The notes below the pieces were generated by a model. The model worked only from the letters and a program-made list of their open reading frames with translations. It had not been told where the DNA came from and made no database searches. Below, in pieces: positions 32,651-41,073 of a DNA stretch of 64,000 nucleotides; the stretch's first letter is position 1, and each line of letters starts with the position of its first letter. The DNA comes from Tritonibacter multivorans (lineage in GTDB: Bacteria > Pseudomonadota > Alphaproteobacteria > Rhodobacterales > Rhodobacteraceae): assembly GCF_001458415.1 (NCBI RefSeq), contig NZ_CYSD01000031.1:62001-126000 (forward strand), read 5' to 3'. Made by a program: the position numbers and the translations under genes.

Positions 32651-33450
32651 GACAGCGTGCTGGTGATGACCATGCCATCAAAGGCCGGAGTGATATGTTC
32701 CGGGGTCTCGGCCTCGACAGTGGCATAGTCCATGTCAATGTGCATGTTTGTCAGAACCGCGCGTTTAGGTGCCATCCGTTCGATCCAGGACAGGGCCGTG
32801 GCATAGTCAAAATGGGTCGGGTGCGGCGTGCGACGCAGCGCGTCCAAGATCCAGACATCAAGCCCCTCAAGACAGGGCAGGGCCGCATCCGGGATCTCAA
32901 TCACATCCGGCAAATAAGCGAGGTCCCCAATGCGGAACCCCAAGGCATCAATCGCGCCGTGTTCAACAAGGAACGGCTGAAACGGGATCGCGCCGCCGGG
33001 CCCATCGATTTCAAACGGGCCTTCGATGTCATGCAAATCGAGGATCGGCGGATAAGACGAGCCTTCGGGTTGCACAAAGGCATAGGAAAACCGGTCCAGC
33101 AGATCCGCTTTGGTCGGCGCATCGGCATAAACCGGAATGCGTTCGCGCATATTGAACACGATCATCCGCAGATCATCGATCCCATGCAGGTGGTCCGCAT
33201 GGGGGTGGGTGTAGACAACGGCATCAAGACGGCCAACCTCGGCCGCCAAAAGCTGGTGACGCATGTCGGGGCTGGTGTCGATCAGAACGGTTGTCGTGCC
33301 CTCGGGGCCGGTGCGCTCCACCAGCATCGAACACCGGCTGCGGCGGTTTTTGGGGTTTTGCGGGTCACAATCGCCCCAATGACCGCCAAGGCGGGGGACG
33401 CCCCCGGAAGAGCCACATCCCAGAATGGTGAACCGCAGCTCTGCGCTCAT
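32647..33450 (-). CDS. MBL-fold metallo-hydrolase (PhnP-like)
   Basis: A 267-residue metallo-beta-lactamase fold protein. The metal motif T-H-P-H-A-D-H (about residues 80-86) and the N-terminal G-C-G-S-S-G-G-V-P loop are typical of the PhnP-like subgroup of phosphodiesterases. The substrate is unknown. It overlaps the TatD gene upstream and the AEC gene downstream by four bases each. Conserved linkage to TatD, HolB and Tmk is common in alphaproteobacteria. Confidence 0.88.
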   Translation of the reverse strand: MSAELRFTILGCGSSGGVPRLGGHWGDCDPQNPKNRRSRCSMLVERTGPEGTTTVLIDTSPDMRHQLLAAEVGRLDAVVYTHPHADHLHGIDDLRMIVFNMRERIPVYADAPTKADLLDRFSYAFVQPEGSSYPPILDLHDIEGPFEIDGPGGAIPFQPFLVEHGAIDALGFRIGDLAYLPDVIEIPDAALPCLEGLDVWILDALRRTPHPTHFDYATALSWIERMAPKRAVLTNMHIDMDYATVEAETPEHITPAFDGMVITSTLS

Positions 33451-34256
33451 GCAGCGGCCTCGAACGCTGCGGCCTTCCAGAACAGGCGGTCAAAGTTCGC
33501 TTGCGTCTGTGCGGCAAAATCGGCGTAGTCCAGACCAAAGACATCGGCCCCAACTTTTGCAGTCAGGGCACTATAGGCCGGCTCATTGCGCTTGCCACGG
33601 TAAGGCGGCGGCGCAAGGTAGGGGCTGTCGGTTTCCACCAAAATCCGGTCGATCGGCGCCGTTGCGAAAATATCGCGCAATTCCTGTGACTTGGGGAAGG
33701 CGGCAATGCCGGACATCGACAGATAAAATCCAAGATCCAGCGCAGCTTTACCCAGTTCGGCGGAAGACGAGAAGCAGTGCATGACGCAGGAATAGGGTTT
33801 CGCGGCAAAACCTTCGCGCAGGATCGCCGCCATATCGTCATCTGCCGCGCGGGCATGAATGATCAGCGGCAGACCAGTTTCCTGAGCGGCTTGAATGTGG
33901 ATCTTCAAGCTTTCTTTTTGAATGTCGGCGCTGTCGCCGGTGTAGTGATAATCCAGACCGGTTTCGCCAATGCCGACGAATTTCGGATGCTGCGCCAGAG
34001 CCACCAGCTGGTCGACGGTCGCCATCGGTTCTTCGGCCACGGACATCGGGTGGGTGCCCGCCGCATAGAACACCGGGGCATGGGCTTCGGCAATGGCGCG
34101 CACCTGGGGTTCGTTCTTCAGGCGGGTGCAAATCGTGACCATACGTGTCACGCCAGCTTCAGCCGCGCGGGCGATTACATCCGGCAGTTCACCATTGAAA
34201 TCGGGGAAATCCAGATGGCAGTGGCTGTCGGTAATCTGGGGAACCGTCTCGGTCAT
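33447..34256 (-). CDS. TatD-family metal-dependent hydrolase (DNase)
   Basis: A 269-residue TIM-barrel hydrolase with D-S-H-C-H-L-D at the N-terminus (metal site), G-E-T-G-L-D-Y-H-Y, H-A-R-A-A, and E-T-D-S-P-Y-L-A-P. The family acts as a 3'-5' DNase or amidohydrolase. ATG 34256 is preferred over 34268 because a GAGG element lies at proper distance. It lies between holB and the MBL hydrolase in one co-oriented run. Confidence 0.9.
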   Translation of the reverse strand: MTETVPQITDSHCHLDFPDFNGELPDVIARAAEAGVTRMVTICTRLKNEPQVRAIAEAHAPVFYAAGTHPMSVAEEPMATVDQLVALAQHPKFVGIGETGLDYHYTGDSADIQKESLKIHIQAAQETGLPLIIHARAADDDMAAILREGFAAKPYSCVMHCFSSSAELGKAALDLGFYLSMSGIAAFPKSQELRDIFATAPIDRILVETDSPYLAPPPYRGKRNEPAYSALTAKVGADVFGLDYADFAAQTQANFDRLFWKAAAFEAAA

Positions 34257-34280
34257 CTTTGGCCTCATCTGGCCACCCGT

Positions 34281-35399
34281 TCAGCGGGCGGCGGTCTCTT
34301 GCATCTTGAACACCGTATCTAGGACCAAGGCGGCAGGGTCAAGGTTCACGGCCTGTCCATGACGTGTGCGGTCGGTGACAAGGGTCGCAAGATCCGCCCA
34401 TGCCCGTCCTTTGCGCGGATCAGGTGCAAGTCGTTGCAAAATGGCGCCTTCGCCGGGAGAGGCTTCGGGGAAGGGGGGCTGGCCCGTTGCCCCGGTTCGC
34501 GCCAACCGCGCGAGCAGAATGTCAGTGAGCGTCAGCATCAATTCAAACCGGTCCGCAGCTTTGGCACCCACAGCGGATTCCGCCAGCGCCATGGCCTTCA
34601 TTCGGTCCAGCCGCGGCATGCTGTCGGCAAGGGCTGTCAAATCCCGGTAAAGTTCCAGACCCTTGAGGCTCACTAGACGCAGAGCGTCACCAACAGACCC
34701 CGCCGCCAGTGCCGCCAAATGGTCGCTCCCTTCCGGGAGTTCCACACCGGCCTGCGCCAATGCCGCCTGCATGTCCTCGGCCCCCAAGGGGGCAAGCCGC
34801 AGCGTCCGGCAGCGCGACCGGATCGTTGGCAACAGGCGCGAGGGCTGGTGCGAAATAAGCAGCAAAATCGTGCGCGCGGGAGGTTCTTCCAGCATTTTCA
34901 GCAGCGCGTTTGCCGCGCTGACGTTCATTTCATCAGCCGCATCAATAATCACCACACGGCGTCCGCCGTCGGTTGCTGAAAGCCCAAAGAAAGCGTTCAG
35001 CTTGCGCACATCATCAACGACGATTTCACCACGCAGGCGGCCCCGGTCATTGTAGCTGCGGGTAATCGCGGCAAGGCCGGGTTCCGCGAAGGCCTGAATG
35101 CGGTGACTGACTGGATGGTCCGGGTCGACATTCAGGCTTTCAGGCGGCGGCGGCGCGCCAAAAAGACCACCGTCATCGGCGTCTGGTGTTGCCAACAGGA
35201 ACCGCGCGATGCGCCACGCAAGCGTGGCCTTGCCCACGCCGCGAGGTCCGGTAATCAACCACCCATGGTGCAAACGGCCTGAATTGAACGCATCCAGAAA
35301 GGCCGCTTCCGCCGCGTCATGCCCAAAAAGCTGGAGCGTTTCGCGCGGGTGCGGCGCACCTTCAGCCTGATCGGCGCGGGGCAGGTCGTCGTCACTCAT
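34281..35399 (-). CDS. holB: DNA polymerase III subunit delta'
   Basis: A 372-residue AAA+ clamp-loader subunit. The P-loop is G-P-R-G-V-G-K-A-T (about residues 50-58), followed by V-V-I-I-D-A-A-D-E-M-N (Walker B region) and L-L-K-M-L-E-E-P-P, and the sensor segment L-I-S-H-Q-P-S-R-L-L-P-T-I-R-S-R-C. It loads the beta clamp together with other clamp-loader subunits. It overlaps tmk by four bases at its start. Confidence 0.92.
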   Translation of the reverse strand: MSDDDLPRADQAEGAPHPRETLQLFGHDAAEAAFLDAFNSGRLHHGWLITGPRGVGKATLAWRIARFLLATPDADDGGLFGAPPPPESLNVDPDHPVSHRIQAFAEPGLAAITRSYNDRGRLRGEIVVDDVRKLNAFFGLSATDGGRRVVIIDAADEMNVSAANALLKMLEEPPARTILLLISHQPSRLLPTIRSRCRTLRLAPLGAEDMQAALAQAGVELPEGSDHLAALAAGSVGDALRLVSLKGLELYRDLTALADSMPRLDRMKAMALAESAVGAKAADRFELMLTLTDILLARLARTGATGQPPFPEASPGEGAILQRLAPDPRKGRAWADLATLVTDRTRHGQAVNLDPAALVLDTVFKMQETAAR

Positions 35400-36040
35400 C
35401 CGCGTGTCGCCAGAAAATCTGTGACCAAAGCTGTGATCTCTTGTGCCACGGCGGCCATGTCGCGCGCGCCGTTCACCACGCGAAAGCGGCCTTCAAACTC
35501 TTGCGCCAGCGACAAAAATCCGGCGCGCATTTTCTGCTGCAGCTCAAGGCCGAAGTCCTCGAACCGCTCTTCTGCGGTTTGGCGACCTTTGGCGCGCGCA
35601 AGCCCGACTTCGGGATCCATGTCGATCAGCAGCGTGAGATCGGGCTCACGGCCAATCATCAGCGCATGCAGTTGATCCACAGCACCGCGTAGGTCACCGC
35701 GCGACAGGCCCTGATACATGCGTGTGGAATCGGCAAACCGGTCACAAATCACCACTTTTCCAGCGCGCAGGGCCGGCAGGATTGTACGCTCCATATGATC
35801 GCGGCGGGCTGCTGTGAATAGCAAAAGTTCGGTTTCGGCCGACCAGCGGTCCGGGTCGCCTTCCAGAACAAGGCGGCGGATTTCTTCCGCCCCAGCAGAA
35901 CCGCCGGGTTCGCGGGTCAGAACGACCTCGTGCCCATGGGATTTCAGGGTCTCTGCCAATGTCCGGCATTGCGTGGATTTCCCTGATCCATCAATACCTT
36001 CAAAGGTCAGAAAGACCCCCGGAAATTTTTCTTGCGTCAC
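35396..36040 (-). CDS. tmk: Thymidylate kinase
   Basis: A 214-residue kinase that makes dTDP from dTMP. The P-loop is F-E-G-I-D-G-S-G-K-S-T-Q (about residues 13-24), followed by L-T-R-E-P-G-G (dTMP site), C-D-R-F-A-D-S-T, and a LID-region with the R-x-x-x-Q-x-A-E-E-R pattern. Length is normal. Its ATG overlaps the stop of the carboxypeptidase gene and its stop overlaps holB. Confidence 0.95.
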   Translation of the reverse strand: MTQEKFPGVFLTFEGIDGSGKSTQCRTLAETLKSHGHEVVLTREPGGSAGAEEIRRLVLEGDPDRWSAETELLLFTAARRDHMERTILPALRAGKVVICDRFADSTRMYQGLSRGDLRGAVDQLHALMIGREPDLTLLIDMDPEVGLARAKGRQTAEERFEDFGLELQQKMRAGFLSLAQEFEGRFRVVNGARDMAAVAQEITALVTDFLATRG

Positions 36041-37230
36041 AATGTGCCCTCGGGCCCGCTGAGGAAGCGGGTGATCAAAATACGTGCGGCCGTCATCACG
36101 CGGACCGGGAAACCACCGGTTGCAACATCCTGTTGCGCGACCAGTGGAATGCGCATTTCGGGCAGGTCTGTCGGATGCACGACCAGCTCGGCCAGTTGCT
36201 GGCCTGCCTGGATCGGCGCGGTGATCGGGCCGGTATAGACGACCTCTGCTTTGACTTCATCCCCCGAAAGGGCGGGCAAAAGGATCTCTATGTCCTCATT
36301 TGGGACCAGGCCCACCGTGGGAGCATTGCCCATCCAGACTTCGGCCTGTTCGACCGCCTGACCTTTGCGTGCGATGGTCTTTTTGGCGAATTGGCGGAAG
36401 GACCAATTCACAATGGACTCGGCTTCTTCGGCGCGGGTTCGGGTGGTGTCGAGCCCGGACAGCACAAAGACCACGCGTCGATCGCCCTGTTTGGCTGACC
36501 CAACCAGCCCATAGCCTGCCTCTTCGGTGTGACCCGTTTTTAGGCCATCGGCGCCAATATCCAGCCGCAGAAGCGGGTTGCGATTGCGTACATTTGACGG
36601 CGCGCGGCCGTCAAATTCAAACTCGCGTTCCGCAAACATCGGATAGAACTCGGGAAAGTCCTCGATCAGACGGTTGGCAAGAATGGCAAGATCGCGCGCC
36701 GACATACGATGTCCCGGATCGGGCCAGCCGTTGGAGTTGGTGAATGTGCTGTCCATCATGCCCATTTCGCGGGCGCGGCGGGTCATGAGGCGCGCAAACC
36801 CCGCCTCGGTGCCATCACTGGACAGCGCCTCTGCAATCACAACACAGGCGTCATTTCCCGACAGAACAATAATGCCGCGCAACAGGTCCGCGACCTTTAC
36901 GCGATCCTGTGTATCAAGAAACATGGTCGAGCCCTTGTAGCTCATCGCATGCTGGCTGACGGGCAGCCGTTCTTCCATCGACAAAAGCCCATCGCGCACC
37001 GCCTCAAACGCCACATAGAGCGTCATGAGTTTCGACATGGAGGCCGGCGGCAATGGCGTTTCTGCGTTCTTGGACAGGAGCACCGTATTGGTGCCCTGAT
37101 CAATCACATAGGCGGCGCGGGCGCGGGTGTCGAAAGCCAGCACCGCGCTCGACAAGACAGGGACCAGCACGCTTGCCAACAGCGCGGTCCGCAAGGTCGA
37201 CCGACCAGATTTCATTACGTTCAAGTGCAT
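36037..37230 (-). CDS. D-alanyl-D-alanine carboxypeptidase (PBP5/6 type)
   Basis: A 397-residue periplasmic penicillin-binding protein with a signal peptide (about residues 6-32). The active-site motifs are S-M-S-K (about residues 62-65), S-G-N (about 120) and K-T-G-H (about 225). A C-terminal beta domain follows. It trims the terminal D-Ala from peptidoglycan stem peptides. ATG 37230 lies 12 bases behind an AAAGGAG site; a GTG one codon earlier is also possible. It is followed directly by tmk. Confidence 0.92.
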   Translation of the reverse strand: MHLNVMKSGRSTLRTALLASVLVPVLSSAVLAFDTRARAAYVIDQGTNTVLLSKNAETPLPPASMSKLMTLYVAFEAVRDGLLSMEERLPVSQHAMSYKGSTMFLDTQDRVKVADLLRGIIVLSGNDACVVIAEALSSDGTEAGFARLMTRRAREMGMMDSTFTNSNGWPDPGHRMSARDLAILANRLIEDFPEFYPMFAEREFEFDGRAPSNVRNRNPLLRLDIGADGLKTGHTEEAGYGLVGSAKQGDRRVVFVLSGLDTTRTRAEEAESIVNWSFRQFAKKTIARKGQAVEQAEVWMGNAPTVGLVPNEDIEILLPALSGDEVKAEVVYTGPITAPIQAGQQLAELVVHPTDLPEMRIPLVAQQDVATGGFPVRVMTAARILITRFLSGPEGTL

Positions 37231-37259
37231 CACGACAGGGGGCTCCTTTCGTGCGAGGC

Positions 37260-38189
37260 TCAGTTTGTTACCGCATAAGCATCAGAAAAACCCGCATTTT
37301 TCACGGTTTTCAAAAGCTGGGAACGTTCGGATTTCGACTGCGCGGGGCCGACCACAACGCGCCAGAACGGCTTCCCGCTGGAGGATTGTTCATAGACGGT
37401 TGGAATGATGCCGGTATTGCGCATCTGGTCGGCGGTGCGTTTCGCATTGGCTTCGACGCTGAAAATACCGATCTGGATATAGGGTTTGTTGAGCGCGGTT
37501 GCACGCGTCGTCGGCGCAGGAGCCGCCGCCGGTCGTGCGGCGGGTGTCGGGCTGGATACCGGCGCTGTCGGTTTCGCCGCTGCTGGCGCACTGGCCTCAA
37601 TCGCGGCGGCGGCTTCGGCAATCGGATCAGCTGCGGGCGCATCAAGCGACGCGGTTTCGACAGCGTCCGGGTCGGTCAGCCCCTCGACCGCAGGCACCTC
37701 TTCGACGGCGGGTTCAGGATCTACGGTTTCTTTGCGCAAGGCTGTCACATTCAGCTCCACCGGCGCACCGGCCAGCATGCCGAGCGCTTCCGCCGCATCA
37801 GAGGACGCCTGAATACGGGGGCCTGGAATCGCGCGTTCGCGCCGGAACAGCGCCCCGATCACAAACTTCCCATTGGCATTGTTGCGAATAATAACCCGTT
37901 CCGGGTCGGTTACGTCAGGATGGGCAACCCAGACACCGCCGATCGAAGGGCGGCCATCCCACAGGCCCGCTTCTGTGACTTGGAAGACATCGGGGGCCTC
38001 CACATCGCGCTCCACCAGCTTGGTACTTTTGGCGCGTGCGGGTGCATCTTCGCCTTTTGGCTGCAGGAAGGACAAATTCGCCCCTTCCTCACATGCTGCC
38101 AATCCAAGGGCTGCCGTCACAACCAGTCCGAACTTCAAGGCTCTGCCGCCTTTGGCCAGAGGGTTGCCGATAACCTGTCTTCTGCTCAT
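37260..38189 (-). CDS. SPOR-domain lipoprotein
   Basis: A 309-residue exported protein. The signal ends in the lipobox L-A-A-C (Cys33). A beta-rich N-terminal half is followed by an Ala/Pro-rich linker (about residues 165-225) and a C-terminal SPOR domain (about 230-308, Y-I-Q-I-G-I-F-S-V-E-A-N-A to the end) that binds denuded septal peptidoglycan. It lies 29 bases upstream of the D-Ala-D-Ala carboxypeptidase gene, a frequent pairing. ATG 38189 is used. Confidence 0.88.
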   Translation of the reverse strand: MSRRQVIGNPLAKGGRALKFGLVVTAALGLAACEEGANLSFLQPKGEDAPARAKSTKLVERDVEAPDVFQVTEAGLWDGRPSIGGVWVAHPDVTDPERVIIRNNANGKFVIGALFRRERAIPGPRIQASSDAAEALGMLAGAPVELNVTALRKETVDPEPAVEEVPAVEGLTDPDAVETASLDAPAADPIAEAAAAIEASAPAAAKPTAPVSSPTPAARPAAAPAPTTRATALNKPYIQIGIFSVEANAKRTADQMRNTGIIPTVYEQSSSGKPFWRVVVGPAQSKSERSQLLKTVKNAGFSDAYAVTN

Positions 38190-38482
38190 GGACGTGTCCT
38201 GCCTGAATTCCCTGTCCGGCCATTCCAAAAGGCAGCTGCCTGATCTTTGCGTCTGCCAAGGCCCGTGTTTTCGTTACCGGAAGCATAGCCAATGGACACG
38301 CGCAAGGAAAGCCTGAGGTCAAGGCGCAAACACCGAATTAGCAAACGTTTGCCAAACCCTTGTGTCACATCCTCGTGTGAGCCTGATGGCGTCAAAGTTA
38401 CAAAAGAATGAGACTTTTGTCGGTTTGGCCTTGCAAGGGCGCGGCCTGCATCCTAAACCGCACCTCACATCGATCAGCGACC
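38190..38482. other. Intergenic region between the SPOR lipoprotein and tRNA-Ser
   Basis: No gene is seen. It should contain the promoter of the minus-strand SPOR/dac/tmk/holB run and of the plus-strand tRNA. A 12-base perfect palindrome GCAAACGTTTGC lies at 38341-38352; its AACGTT centre resembles LacI/PurR-type operator cores. Confidence 0.5.
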
Positions 38483-38572
38483 GGGGAGGTGGCAGAGTGG
38501 TCGAATGCGGCGGTCTTGAAAACCGTTGACCGTTAACGCGGTCCCAGGGTTCGAATCCCTGTCTCCCCGCCA
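38483..38572 (+). tRNA. tRNA-Ser (anticodon UGA)
   Basis: The acceptor arms GGGGAGG (38483-38489) and TCTCCCC (38562-38568) pair fully with one G-T, followed by discriminator G and an encoded CCA (38570-38572). The anticodon TGA is at 38517-38519, the long variable arm typical of class II tRNAs lies between the anticodon and T arms, and the GGTTCGAATCC T arm is intact. Confidence 0.97.
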
Positions 38573-39109
38573 TCTCTTCTTATTGGCAGAGTTCCCGGCC
38601 GTGGCTGACATGACGTGGCCCTTGGCAATGGTCTGTAAGGCGGCGTGTGCAAACGGACCCCGTGGCTTCCGGTGACCCAACTCGCGATCAGCCACACGAG
38701 GTCGCGCGATAGCGGAATACATACCTTCGTATTAGAATCAATCGCCCCAAGGGTTGGGCGCGGCTCCTCGCGGTGGCAACATTCAGCCTATTCGATTTAG
38801 ACAAAATAATAGGCAACCTGCCTTAAAAAGGACCTACACTTTCGGCTTACAACCAGCCGGAAGATCGAAATTTGAGATATTCTTACTACAAAACAGATAC
38901 TTAAAACCACTCAACGCGCTGACACATGTATGGCGCCATCGAGACCAGAAGTGGTGCCTGCCTCATTCTTGTTAACTAATCGTCTAAAAAGTAGTAAAAA
39001 CTATACTTAAGTTCATTGCAAAACACGGGTAGACAGCGGCGTGCTTGGCACGAAGGGCAAGAGTGCCCCTCGCTTGACGCCGGTTATTGGATTTATGGGG
39101 TATCTTAAG
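38573..39109. other. Non-coding, partly AT-rich region between tRNA-Ser and the sugar transferase gene
   Basis: No convincing gene is seen; short frames here have no ribosome-binding sites or family features. From about 38795 to 39030 the composition is AT-rich, in contrast to the flanks. No direct repeat of the tRNA 3' end (as an integration scar would leave) was noticed. It probably holds the sugar transferase promoter. Confidence 0.55.
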
Positions 39110-39784
39110 ATGCAAGACTTTGCAGCAACCAATCAGAATGCAGACGCGCTCCCCATTCTCGGAGGAGAGCACCCGCGGGGATTTTATGCATCCTTTGGCA
39201 AGCGTGTTTTTGACATCACGGCAGTCCTCTGCGCCGCGCCTCTCGTCCTGCTGCTCGTGGTTCCGCTGATGTTGCTGATCGCAAGAGACGGTGGCAGCCC
39301 GTTTTACACACAGATGCGCATTGGCCGGAATGGCAAAGAATATCGGATGTGGAAGCTGCGCTCTATGGTTGTCGGCGCCGACGAAAAACTGGCGCAGTAT
39401 CTGGCAGAGAACCCGGATGCCAAGGCCGAGTGGGATCAGACCCAGAAGCTCAAGTCGGACCCGCGCATCACGACGGTCGGTCGTTTGATCCGCAAGACCT
39501 CGTTGGATGAGCTGCCGCAGCTGTGGAATGTCCTGATCGGCGAGATGAGCCTGGTCGGACCGCGTCCAATGATGCCGTGCCAAAAGCGCCTTTATCCTGG
39601 TCAAGACTATTATGATCTGCGCCCTGGCATCACAGGCGCGTGGCAGGTTTCGGAGAGAAACGAAAGCTTCTTCTCTGACCGCGCGTCTTACGACAGCTCT
39701 TACAAGTCGAACCTGTCGGCAAAAACGGATGCTCTGATCCTGTTCAAAACTGTGGGCGTCGTCTGCAAAGCAACGGGCCACTAA
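39110..39784 (+). CDS. Exopolysaccharide sugar transferase (polyprenyl-phosphate hexose-1-phosphate transferase)
   Basis: A 224-residue protein with one N-terminal membrane segment (about residues 31-52) and the bacterial sugar-transferase domain: R-M-W-K-L-R-S-M-V (about 82), [24 protein letters not shown] and M-S-L-V-G-P-R-P. It starts polysaccharide repeat-unit synthesis by moving a sugar phosphate onto undecaprenyl phosphate. Start uncertain: ATG 39110 fits a GGGG element nine bases upstream; 39095 is possible. No other polysaccharide genes adjoin. Confidence 0.88.
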   Translation: MQDFAATNQNADALPILGGEHPRGFYASFGKRVFDITAVLCAAPLVLLLVVPLMLLIARDGGSPFYTQMRIGRNGKEYRMWKLRSMVVGADEKLAQYLAENPDAKAEWDQTQKLKSDPRITTVGRLIRKTSLDELPQLWNVLIGEMSLVGPRPMMPCQKRLYPGQDYYDLRPGITGAWQVSERNESFFSDRASYDSSYKSNLSAKTDALILFKTVGVVCKATGH

Positions 39785-39904
39785 TCGGCGCTGTATCGGC
39801 GACGTCTTTGTCTATCGTTGAGGCATCGTAGGTTTAACATAACTCTCATTATGAGATGATTGTTGGGCCGGACATCCCTGACAAGGCGAGCCCAGAGCAA
39901 AGAA

Positions 39905-39931
39905 AAAGGCAGGAGTAAACCTCCTGCCTTT
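39905..39931. terminator. Bidirectional intrinsic terminator
   Basis: AAAGGCAGGAG and its exact complement form an 11-base stem with a five-base TAAAC loop; T-rich sequence follows on the plus strand and an A tract (T on the minus strand) precedes it. It lies between the convergent sugar transferase and KpsF genes. Confidence 0.85.
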
Positions 39932-39969
39932 ATTGATTTTTGAGCGCCACAAATATCGATCGGCGTCTG

Positions 39970-40941
39970 TTAGGCAATGCCTGCGCGCACACAGTCGTGG
40001 ATGTGCAGCAGACCCACCACGTGATCTGCATCGTCCAGAACAAACAAAGCTGAGATTTTGTTGTTGTTCATCTCATGCAGCGCCTCGGACGCCAAAGTAC
40101 CGCTGCGGATCACGCGGGGATTTCGCGTGGCAACCTCGGCTGCGGTCTGGTTCATCAAGGTCGCCATATTGCGACGCAAGTCACCGTCAGTGATGATGCC
40201 AGCCAGTCGGCCGTCTTCCACAAGCCCGGCCAATCCAAAACCTTTGGCTGTCATAGTGATCAGTGCCTCGGGCATTGCGGTGCTTTCGGACACCAGCGGC
40301 AAGGCTTCGCCCTTGTGCATCAAGGCGTCAACACGCGTGAGCTGCGCCCCAAGCTTCCCACCTGGGTGAAACACTTGAAAGTCAGCGCGTTCAAACCCAC
40401 GCCGCTCCATCAGCGCCACAGCCAAAGCATCACCAATGGCCAAAGTCGCTGTTGTAGAGGTGGTTGGCGCCATGCCAATACCGCAGGCTTCGGGGGCTTG
40501 TGGCAGCAACAAGGTGACATCCGCCTGCGTCGCCAGAGTGCTTTCCGCATTGCGTGTGATGGCGATCAGCGGGATGGCGAAGCGGCGGCTGTAGGTAATA
40601 ATGTCAGCAAGTTCCGTGGTCTCACCGGAATTTGAGATCACAAGACATACGTCGCGCGCAGTGACCATCCCAAGGTCGCCATGGCTTGCCTCGGTCGCAT
40701 GAACAAACTGCGCAGGTGTGCCCGTCGAAGCCAGAGTTGCCGCGATTTTATTGCCAATATGGCCAGATTTCCCAACGCCAGAGACAATCAAGCGACCTTC
40801 CATTGCCTCGATCAAAGACACTGCTTTGAGGTGCGCCGCACCGAGCGTTGAAGCCATCAGGTCAAGCGCTTCGGCCTCTGTTCGCAGGACATTTGCCATA
40901 CGATCAAGGGTTTCGGTGTCAGTCAGTTTGCGGGAATGCAT
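39970..40941 (-). CDS. KpsF/GutQ-type sugar-phosphate isomerase (arabinose-5-phosphate isomerase)
   Basis: A 323-residue protein with an N-terminal SIS domain (about residues 40-175: S-G-V-G-K-S-G-H-I-G-N-K, E-A-S-H-G-D-L-G, I-S-N-S-G-E-T) and two C-terminal CBS domains (about 205-320). It interconverts ribulose-5-phosphate and arabinose-5-phosphate, the first step towards KDO for lipopolysaccharide or capsule. Other KDO genes are not in the window. Confidence 0.9.
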   Translation of the reverse strand: MHSRKLTDTETLDRMANVLRTEAEALDLMASTLGAAHLKAVSLIEAMEGRLIVSGVGKSGHIGNKIAATLASTGTPAQFVHATEASHGDLGMVTARDVCLVISNSGETTELADIITYSRRFAIPLIAITRNAESTLATQADVTLLLPQAPEACGIGMAPTTSTTATLAIGDALAVALMERRGFERADFQVFHPGGKLGAQLTRVDALMHKGEALPLVSESTAMPEALITMTAKGFGLAGLVEDGRLAGIITDGDLRRNMATLMNQTAAEVATRNPRVIRSGTLASEALHEMNNNKISALFVLDDADHVVGLLHIHDCVRAGIA

Positions 40942-41073
40942 CGGCCAGCTCCAGATCCGTCCAAAGGTGCGCCCTTGTAAGCCGACAAAGCCACATGCTG
41001 CCAGAGGGATTTTTCAAAGATCATCAAAGCGCGCCTGAATATTCAGGGGAAACCCCACGCAATTGCCGACCGC

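Noticed and set aside
38754-38975. 73-codon frame downstream of tRNA-Ser
   Set aside because: It lies in an AT-rich non-coding stretch without a ribosome-binding site or family character.
38483-39109. Integration site of a mobile island at tRNA-Ser
   Set aside because: No integrase gene and no repeat of the tRNA 3' end were noticed downstream; the neighbouring genes are chromosomal.
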